Source: Microcaldota archaeon
Lineage (GTDB): Archaea > Micrarchaeota > Micrarchaeia > Anstonellales > Anstonellaceae
Assembly (NCBI GenBank): GCA_023248665.1
Contig: JAHFEC010000026.1
Location: 1 to 9,999 of the forward strand
DNA length: 9,999 bases
Direction of reading: 5' to 3'
The notes under the pieces were generated by a model that worked only from the letters and a program-made list of their open reading frames with translations, did not search any database and was not told where the DNA came from. This document shows, in pieces, positions 5,354 to 9,999 of the stretch. Each line of letters starts with the position of its first letter. Position 1 is the first letter of the stretch. Both the position numbers and the translations under genes were made by a program.

Positions 5354-6358
5354 TCATAGTATTCTCGTCACCATGTCCACCAGCCGGTTGGAATAGCCCC
5401 ACTCGTTGTCGTACCATGCGAGCACCTTGGCGCTCTGGCCCACCGCGATGGTGCAAAGCCCGTCCACGATGGACGAGTGCGGGTCGTTGATGATGTCCGT
5501 GCTCACCAGCGGCTCCTCGGAATAATTCATGATTCCGTTGAGCGGCCCGTCCGCCGCCTTCTTGAGCGCCGCATTTACCTCTTCGCGCGTGGCCGCCTTC
5601 TTGAGGTTCACGCTCAGATCGTTGATCGAGCCGCAGGGCACGGGCACGCGCAACGAGAGCCCGTCCAGTTTTCCCTTAAGATCGGGCAGCACCTCGCCGA
5701 TGGCCTTCGCGGCCCCGGTGGTGGTCGGGATGATGTTGATGGCCGCCGAGCGCGCGCGCCGCGGGTCCTTGTGCGCCACGTCCAGGATGCGCTGGTCGTT
5801 GGTGTAGGCGTGGCACGTGGTCATGAATCCTTGCGCGATGCCGAAATGGTCGTCGAGCGTCTTGGCCACCGGCGCGAGACAGTTGGTGGTGCACGAGCCC
5901 ATCGAGACGAGGGCGTGCCTCTTCTTGTCGTAGGCCTTCTCGTTCACGCCCGGCACGACGGTGCAGTCCGCCCCGCCCTTCTTCGCGGGCGCCGAGAGCA
6001 GCACTTTCTTCGCGCCGGCGGCCAGATGCCGGCCCATGCCTTCCCGGTCCGCAAAAACGCCGGTGCATTCGATCACTACGTCTACGTCAAGCTTGCCCCA
6101 CGGCAGCTTCTCCGGCTCGCGCTCGCCGAAGAACCGGATTCTCTGCCCGTCCACGGACAGCCAATCCGCCCCGGTCTCAAGCTTCGCATCAAGCCGGCCA
6201 TGCACCGAATCGTATTTGAGCAGGTGTGCGGCCGAGGCCGGCCCGCCCAGATCATTGATGGCCACCAGCTCGAATTTGTGGCCCAGCGCCTTCTTGGCGA
6301 TGGATGCGCGCAGGCACATGCGCCCGATGCGTCCGAATCCGTTGATGGCCACTTTCAT
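5354..6358 (-). CDS. gap: Glyceraldehyde-3-phosphate dehydrogenase, bacterial (type I) class
   Basis: Phosphorylating GAPDH: interconverts glyceraldehyde 3-phosphate + Pi + NAD(P) with 1,3-bisphosphoglycerate in the cytosol. The protein is 334 aa, typical for the class. The Rossmann start is KVAINGFGRIGR. The catalytic Cys is C156 in SMGSCTTNC and the base is H183 in TTCHAYT. The substrate/Pi-binding PTTTGAAKA (211-219) and the C-terminal WYDNEWGYS are intact. This is the bacterial/eukaryotic type, not the archaeal type II enzyme. D36 after the second strand (AINDL) favours NAD. The pair aligned with Bacillus L187-P188 is V194-A195, nearer the Ala-Ser of NADP-using plastid enzymes, so cofactor preference is uncertain. 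In-frame ATG (6385) and TTG (6400) exist upstream. I chose 6358 because GAGGTG lies 6 nt before it and the family starts there. It is divergent from pgk, which catalyses the next glycolytic step. Acquisition from bacteria is inferred. Confidence 0.96.
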   Translation of the reverse strand: MKVAINGFGRIGRMCLRASIAKKALGHKFELVAINDLGGPASAAHLLKYDSVHGRLDAKLETGADWLSVDGQRIRFFGEREPEKLPWGKLDVDVVIECTGVFADREGMGRHLAAGAKKVLLSAPAKKGGADCTVVPGVNEKAYDKKRHALVSMGSCTTNCLAPVAKTLDDHFGIAQGFMTTCHAYTNDQRILDVAHKDPRRARSAAINIIPTTTGAAKAIGEVLPDLKGKLDGLSLRVPVPCGSINDLSVNLKKAATREEVNAALKKAADGPLNGIMNYSEEPLVSTDIINDPHSSIVDGLCTIAVGQSAKVLAWYDNEWGYSNRLVDMVTRIL

Positions 6359-6364
6359 CGATAA

Positions 6365-6370
6365 CACCTC
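6365..6370 (-). promoter_or_regulatory. Shine-Dalgarno sequence of gap
   Basis: GAGGTG on the minus strand fully matches the archaeal anti-Shine-Dalgarno and lies 6 nt before the ATG at 6358. It decides the start over the in-frame ATG at 6385. It is the clearest ribosome binding site in the window, where other genes look leaderless. Confidence 0.65.
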
Positions 6371-6412
6371 TCGTGCATAATCCATTGTCGTTTCTTGCAA
6401 CGCACCGAATTC

Positions 6413-6419
6413 TTTTAAA
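6413..6419 (-). promoter_or_regulatory. TATA-like box of gap, possibly bidirectional
   Basis: On the minus strand this reads TTTAAAA, placing transcription start near 6390, about 31 nt before the gap ATG. This fits a leadered mRNA carrying the GAGGTG site. The core TTTAAA is symmetric, so it could also drive plus-strand transcription from about 6442 toward pgk. Confidence 0.5.
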
Positions 6420-6431
6420 CACCCGGGGCCG

Positions 6432-6439
6432 TTCTATAG
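6432..6439 (+). promoter_or_regulatory. TATA-like box of pgk
   Basis: TTCTATAG is centred about 27 nt upstream of the ATG at 6464, consistent with leaderless transcription from that codon. It is weaker than the TTTTAAA box at 6413-6419. A GGAG at 6442-6445 would suit a start at the ATG at 6455 instead. Confidence 0.35.
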
Positions 6440-6463
6440 TCGGAGTTGCTTTTGATGAAATTC

Positions 6464-7687
6464 ATGACTTTGGATGACTGGCCGCTGGAGGGCAAGACCG
6501 TTTTCTGCCGCATCGACCTCAACTGCCCCGTGGACGGGAAGAGCGGCCAGCCCCAGCTCTCGGCGCGCATCAGCGCCCACGCGCGCACGGTGCTCGACCT
6601 CTCCGCCAAGGGCGCCAAGACCGTCCTGCTCGCCCACCAAGGGCGCAAAGGCGAGAGCGATTTCATCTCCCTTGCGCCGCACGCCCAATTGCTCGAGAAC
6701 GAAGTGCACAAGCTCCGCAAAAAATCGCAAGGCAAGCTCCCGATCAAATTCGTGGATGACGTGGCGGGCGCGAAGGCGCAGGCCGCCATCCGCTCGCTCC
6801 AAAACGGCGAGGTCCTCCTGCTCGAGAACGTGCGCTTCCTCGACGACGAGACGACCTACGCGAAAACCGGCCAAAGCCAGCTGGTGAAAAACCTCTCCGC
6901 GCTCTGCGACGTCTTCGTGCTGGACGCCTTCTCGTGCGCGCACCGCGCCCATGCCTCGGTGGTAGGCTTCTCGGGCGTGCCGGCCCTGGCCGGCCGGGTG
7001 ATGGCGCGCGAACTTTCCGCCCTCCATTCCTTCCACAAGCCCAAGCGGCCGGTGGTGTTCGTGCTGGGCGGCGCGAAGCCTTCCGACAGCCTGCCCATCC
7101 TCGAATCATGGCTGGCTGAAAAAAAGCTGGATTCCGCGCTCTGCGGCGGCAGTCTGGGCAACCTCATGCTGCTGGCTTCCGGCCGGGAGCTGGGCGGCAG
7201 CCTCCAATTCCTCAAAGACGAGCGCGCGCTCGAATACCTGCCCCAAGCCAAGGCGCTCTACGTCCAATACGCCTCGCGCATCGTGTTGCCCGAGGACGTC
7301 GTGCTCGACGAGCGCGGAACGGCGAAAATCGCCCCCCTCTCCGCCCTGCCCTCCTCTTCGTCCATCTTCGACATCGGCCCCAAGACGGCCGCGCATTTCG
7401 CGGACCTCATCGAGCACGCGGGCTCCATCGTGATGAACGGGCCGATGGGCGTGTACGAGAAGGACGCCTTCTCGCACGGCACGAAGGTGGTGCTCCAGGC
7501 CGCGCAAGCGTCCAAGGGATTCTCCCTCATCGGCGGCGGGCACACGCTGGCGGCCATCGAGAAGTTCGGCATCGACGAGCGGAAACTGGGCTATGTGAGC
7601 CTCTCGGGCAAGGCGCTCATCGAATATTTGTCGGGCCAGAAATTGCCGGGCGTGGAAATGCTTTTGCAGTCCGCGAAAAAAGAATAA
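6464..7687 (+). CDS. pgk: Phosphoglycerate kinase, archaeal type
   Basis: Transfers phosphate between 1,3-bisphosphoglycerate and ADP to give 3-phosphoglycerate and ATP, the step after GAPDH. The protein is 407 aa, normal length. N-domain motifs: RIDLNCP (R16, D18, N20), AHQGR (57-61), LLENVRF (119-125) and DAFSCAHRAHAS (154-165). C-domain motifs: LGGAKPSD (201-208), DIGPKT (303-308), MNGPMGVYE (324-332) and GGGHT (357-361). HQG, the ANGPMG-like loop and GGGH rather than GGGDT resemble archaeal enzymes such as that of Pyrococcus. The usual STGGGA phosphate loop reads SLSGKA (379-384), which is unusual. Starts at 6446 (TTG), 6455 (ATG) and 6464 (ATG) are possible. I chose 6464 because it aligns with the Pyrococcus N-terminus and lies 27 nt from a TATA-like box. 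The 3' end abuts the end of the convergent helicase gene with no spacer. Confidence 0.95.
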   Translation: MTLDDWPLEGKTVFCRIDLNCPVDGKSGQPQLSARISAHARTVLDLSAKGAKTVLLAHQGRKGESDFISLAPHAQLLENEVHKLRKKSQGKLPIKFVDDVAGAKAQAAIRSLQNGEVLLLENVRFLDDETTYAKTGQSQLVKNLSALCDVFVLDAFSCAHRAHASVVGFSGVPALAGRVMARELSALHSFHKPKRPVVFVLGGAKPSDSLPILESWLAEKKLDSALCGGSLGNLMLLASGRELGGSLQFLKDERALEYLPQAKALYVQYASRIVLPEDVVLDERGTAKIAPLSALPSSSSIFDIGPKTAAHFADLIEHAGSIVMNGPMGVYEKDAFSHGTKVVLQAAQASKGFSLIGGGHTLAAIEKFGIDERKLGYVSLSGKALIEYLSGQKLPGVEMLLQSAKKE

Positions 7688-9511
7688 TCAATAATCGCCG
7701 ATTTTCGTCTGGCCTTTCTTTTTTGTTTTCTCTTCCTGCGTTGGTGAAGTGTCTGGCAGTTTTTCCATCTCTCTCTTTTCTTGGGCCGGCGCCGGCGAAG
7801 CTTCTTTTTTTTCTTGGGCGACCGGCGCGTTTTCTTCGGGCGAGGGCGAATTCTTTTTTTCCTCTTTCTGCGCGGGTTTTTCTCCCGCCCCCTCCGCCTT
7901 GCGATAGCGATAAGCGGTTTTGTTTTTCCAATCTGCGCCAGCGCTTTTCCATCGCTCTGAAGCGTCTCCCTGCTCCCCGCCCGCGCATTTCCATCCTCCA
8001 GATGCGCCCTTCCTCTCCTCGCCGGCATTTTTCCATTCTTGCGGAGTTCTTCCCGCCATCCGGCCCACGACGCGCGTCATCTTCTCCTCTTTTCGCTTGG
8101 CCGACCAGAACGAGGCCTGATCCCGCGTGCCCTTGGTGATGAATCCGATCATGCGCCCGACTTTCGCCCGACCGGCCCGCCCCCGCCTCTGGATCGTGCG
8201 GATTTCGGAGGGCACCGGCTCGTAGAAGATCACGTTGTCCACGGACGGGATGTCCAGCCCCTCCTCGCCGATGGACGTGGCAACAAGTATGTTGAATCTG
8301 CCCTCCCGAAAGTCCAGGATGGTCTGCGCCTGTCCCTTGGCCGTCACGCCGTCCTTCTTGCCCATGAATGAGCGGGCCGGCTTTCCGCCCGCCTCGATGG
8401 CGCGCACCAGCACCTCCACCTGGTCCCGGTACTGGCAGAAGACGATGCTCTTCTCGCCCTCCTGCCTCCTGCCGAGCACTTCGAGCAATTTGGCCAGCTT
8501 GGGGTGCTCGGCGCAGCCTTTCAATCTCTCCATGAAAAGGACGAACCGCTTGTCGGAAAGCAATCTGAGCTGCGCCTTGCTCGGCTCCCGCTCCTTGACC
8601 CTGCCGATGAACCGCGAAACCGCTTCCACGCCCTGCGTCTCGAACAATTCGAGGATATGCACCATCGAGAAAAGCGTCGCATGGTGCGAGAGGGCGGAGA
8701 AACGAAGGGGGCTTGAGGACTGCAATATCCTCGCCCTCAATTCCGATAGCCCCTTTTTCGACTTGTATCCCCCCACAAAACCCATCTTCTGCAAGGTGGC
8801 GGCCCGGTCGTTGATGATGTCATCAAGCAGCTTCTTGAGCTCCCGGCTCTCCTGTGGCAATTCCACCTCAATCCACTCGACGTCGAGTTGCTTGACATAC
8901 GGCGCCACGTCCGGGTCATTCGAGCTGCGGATCTCGACGTTCGTGATGGCCAGCGAATCGATTATCTCCTGTATCCTCTTGTTCTGCCCGCCGGGCGAGG
9001 CAGTGAGGCCCAGTGCCATCGTCTTATGCTCCCGCGCCGCCTCGGCCACTTTGGTGTAAGCGTATTTTCCGACGGTGCGGTGCACTTCGTCGAAAACCAC
9101 CAAGGAGAAATCCCAAACCAGCCTTTCGTGCGCCAAATCGTTCGCAATGGTCTGCGGGGTGGACAGGACAAGCCTCGCCGGGGGCTTGTACATCTCCGCC
9201 CTTTTCCTGGCTGCAATGAGCCCGGACACCATCACGAGCTCCTCGGGCGCGAGCGTAAGCAGTTCGCGCATGGTCTTCTCGTGCTGGGCCACGAGCGGGC
9301 GCGTGGGCGCCAAGAAAAGAACCTTCCCATCCTTTAGTTTTGCCGCCGCCACGGCCGCGGCGATGAGCGTCTTTCCAAGGCCGGTAGGCAGCACCACCAG
9401 CGTCGAGCCTTTGGCCAAGGCGGATTTGATGATGGCTTTCTGGTATTCGCGCGGCTGGGGCGCGTTGGGGGAAAGAAAAAACGACTCCGGGTCTGGGGCA
9501 TCCAATGGCAT
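7688..9511 (-). CDS. Hef/FANCM-type superfamily 2 helicase without nuclease domain
   Basis: ATP-dependent DNA helicase/translocase, likely acting on stalled forks and branched DNA. RecA-like domain 1 has the Q-motif-like PREYQKAII (20-28), Walker A LPTGLGKT (41-48), DEVH (141-144) in a DEVHRTVGKYAY context typical of Hef, and GLTASPG (168-174). A Hef-like helical insert follows (about 215-345, with LFETQG). Domain 2 has IGEEGLDIP (414-422) and QRRGRAGR (441-448), then KGTRDQASFW. Euryarchaeal Hef adds an ERCC4 nuclease and HhH. Here the last ~120 residues are low complexity: a 14-residue Trp repeat (493-530) and a Lys/Glu/Pro/Ala tail. The protein ends QTKIGDY (601-607), a degenerate PIP box. 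ATGs at 9517 and 9511 are both in frame. I chose 9511 (607 aa) because it lies 26.5 nt from a TATA-like box. The stop codon abuts the pgk stop. Confidence 0.92.
   Translation of the reverse strand: MPLDAPDPESFFLSPNAPQPREYQKAIIKSALAKGSTLVVLPTGLGKTLIAAAVAAAKLKDGKVLFLAPTRPLVAQHEKTMRELLTLAPEELVMVSGLIAARKRAEMYKPPARLVLSTPQTIANDLAHERLVWDFSLVVFDEVHRTVGKYAYTKVAEAAREHKTMALGLTASPGGQNKRIQEIIDSLAITNVEIRSSNDPDVAPYVKQLDVEWIEVELPQESRELKKLLDDIINDRAATLQKMGFVGGYKSKKGLSELRARILQSSSPLRFSALSHHATLFSMVHILELFETQGVEAVSRFIGRVKEREPSKAQLRLLSDKRFVLFMERLKGCAEHPKLAKLLEVLGRRQEGEKSIVFCQYRDQVEVLVRAIEAGGKPARSFMGKKDGVTAKGQAQTILDFREGRFNILVATSIGEEGLDIPSVDNVIFYEPVPSEIRTIQRRGRAGRAKVGRMIGFITKGTRDQASFWSAKRKEEKMTRVVGRMAGRTPQEWKNAGEERKGASGGWKCAGGEQGDASERWKSAGADWKNKTAYRYRKAEGAGEKPAQKEEKKNSPSPEENAPVAQEKKEASPAPAQEKREMEKLPDTSPTQEEKTKKKGQTKIGDY
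7922..8035 (-). repeat. 14-residue (42-bp) Trp-anchored tandem repeat in the helicase tail
   Basis: Trp occurs at residues 493, 507 and 521, exactly 14 apart, each followed by K-x-A-G (WKNAG, WKCAG, WKSAG), with KGAS/GDAS at matching positions in the first two units. There are about 2.6 degenerate copies with a DNA period of 42 bp. The repeats join the helicase core to the charged tail. Their role is unknown. Confidence 0.75.
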
Positions 9512-9534
9512 CGCCATCCATTCGTCAAGAAACG

Positions 9535-9540
9535 ATTAAA
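9535..9540 (-). promoter_or_regulatory. TATA-like box of the helicase gene
   Basis: On the minus strand this reads TTTAAT, centred 26.5 nt upstream of the ATG at 9511. It lies in the short gap after the pilin-like gene, so the helicase appears to have its own leaderless promoter. Confidence 0.45.
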
Positions 9541-9562
9541 CGGTTTGGGTGGCGTTGCCGGT

Positions 9563-9999
9563 TCAAATGCACTTGCTGACCAGCGGCTTGGTTCCGTATT
9601 GTTTCTGGTTTGCGGCGGAACCGTCTGCATTACCATATGTGAAATTGACATCATACTCATATGTCTGTCCAGATGTGCAGGGGGCAGAGAGGGGAATCTG
9701 GAGGACCTTCTTCTCTCCGCCAGTCAGGAACCGGTCCGAGCCGGTGGGCTTGTACGAGCCGGAGCGACCGCTTCCTCCGATGTCGATATTGGTGAGCTGT
9801 ATCTGCCCGGCTTCGGTGCTCTGGATTATGAGGGTAATGCCAGAGCTGCCGGATTTTTCAACGTGATCCCAAATGGCGAAAGGACGGGCGTTCAACCAAT
9901 AACTGGTTGAATCGCCTATCCTCGCATCCGTCGTTGCGCTAGTACCCGAATCTGCCGAATAAGCGGGCACGAATCCCAGAAGCGCGATGCCGACCATGG
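9563..9999 (-). CDS. Pilin-like secreted protein, C-terminal part (cut by window edge)
   Basis: The frame is open to the right edge, so the true N-terminus is missing. The visible part (144 residues from an ATG at 9997) starts with a hydrophobic stretch, VGIALLGFVPAYSA, probably the end of a membrane helix or signal segment. A soluble, Gly/Ser/Thr-rich domain follows with YWLNARPFAIWDH (33-45) and ITLIIQSTEAGQIQLTNIDI, like the beta-rich ectodomains of archaeal class III signal peptide proteins. The C-terminus has PCTSGQTYEYDVNFTY...YGTKPLVSKCI, with C107 and C143 placed for a disulfide. The Y.Y.V.F.Y...GTKPLV..C ending is one I associate with DPANN pilin-like proteins. This is pattern memory, not a search. 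It lies 51 bp upstream of the helicase gene on the same strand, but the helicase has its own TATA-like box. A prepilin peptidase near the left end could process it. Confidence 0.7.
   Translation of the reverse strand, partial: MVGIALLGFVPAYSADSGTSATTDARIGDSTSYWLNARPFAIWDHVEKSGSSGITLIIQSTEAGQIQLTNIDIGGSGRSGSYKPTGSDRFLTGGEKKVLQIPLSAPCTSGQTYEYDVNFTYGNADGSAANQKQYGTKPLVSKCI

Noticed and set aside
5091..5396. Plus-strand ORF (possible ATG at 5151) in the intergenic region, overlapping the gap 3' end
   Set aside because: The peptide is Ser/Pro/Leu-rich without domain or hydrophobic pattern, there is no ribosome binding site, the TATA-like box at 5125 would start transcription after its ATG, and it runs 43 nt into gap.
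5477..6364. Plus-strand open frame opposite gap
   Set aside because: It is a shadow of a fully conserved GAPDH gene with no recognisable protein features.

Overview
The window looks like part of the chromosome of a GC-rich archaeon, probably a DPANN lineage. Micrarchaeota-like is my best guess, from memory of gene style and GC content only. The evidence for archaea is a family-B DNA polymerase with a C-terminal PCNA-binding peptide, a Hef/FANCM-type helicase, an archaeal-type phosphoglycerate kinase, a COG1340-like coiled-coil protein, an archaeal A24 prepilin peptidase and a pilin-like secreted protein. Several genes also have TATA-like boxes about 26 nt upstream of the start codon, which is the geometry of leaderless archaeal transcripts. 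I see no CRISPR array, insertion sequence, rRNA or tRNA.

Layout, left to right. Bases 1-721 hold a Pro/Ser/Ala-rich hypothetical protein (6-557, possibly continuing off the left edge) built partly on a 96-bp tandem repeat, then a doubtful small membrane ORF (581-721). A prepilin peptidase follows on the plus strand (746-1651). It converges on DNA polymerase B (minus strand, 1664-4222) across a 12-bp gap containing an AT palindrome. A coiled-coil protein (4297-4983, minus) lies upstream of polB in the same direction. Bases 4984-5353 contain no convincing CDS. They hold promoter-like boxes and foldable sequence that may encode a structured RNA on the plus strand.

Next comes a bacterial-type GAPDH (minus, 5354-6358), divergent from an archaeal-type phosphoglycerate kinase (plus, 6464-7687). 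Together they make the glycolytic GAP to 3-phosphoglycerate pair, driven from a shared 105-bp region. The kinase ends exactly where the convergent helicase gene (minus, 7688-9511) ends. The window closes with the C-terminal part of a pilin-like secreted protein (minus, 9563-9999), cut by the right edge.

Three themes emerge. (1) Replication and repair: PolB and the helicase both end in PIP-box-like peptides, so both may dock on PCNA. (2) Lower glycolysis: one enzyme of bacterial type and one of archaeal type share an intergenic promoter region. (3) Surface structures: a type IV prepilin peptidase and a pilin-like protein lie within 10 kb of each other, although not in one operon. The least explained parts are the 4984-5353 intergenic region and the repeat-bearing gene at the left edge.
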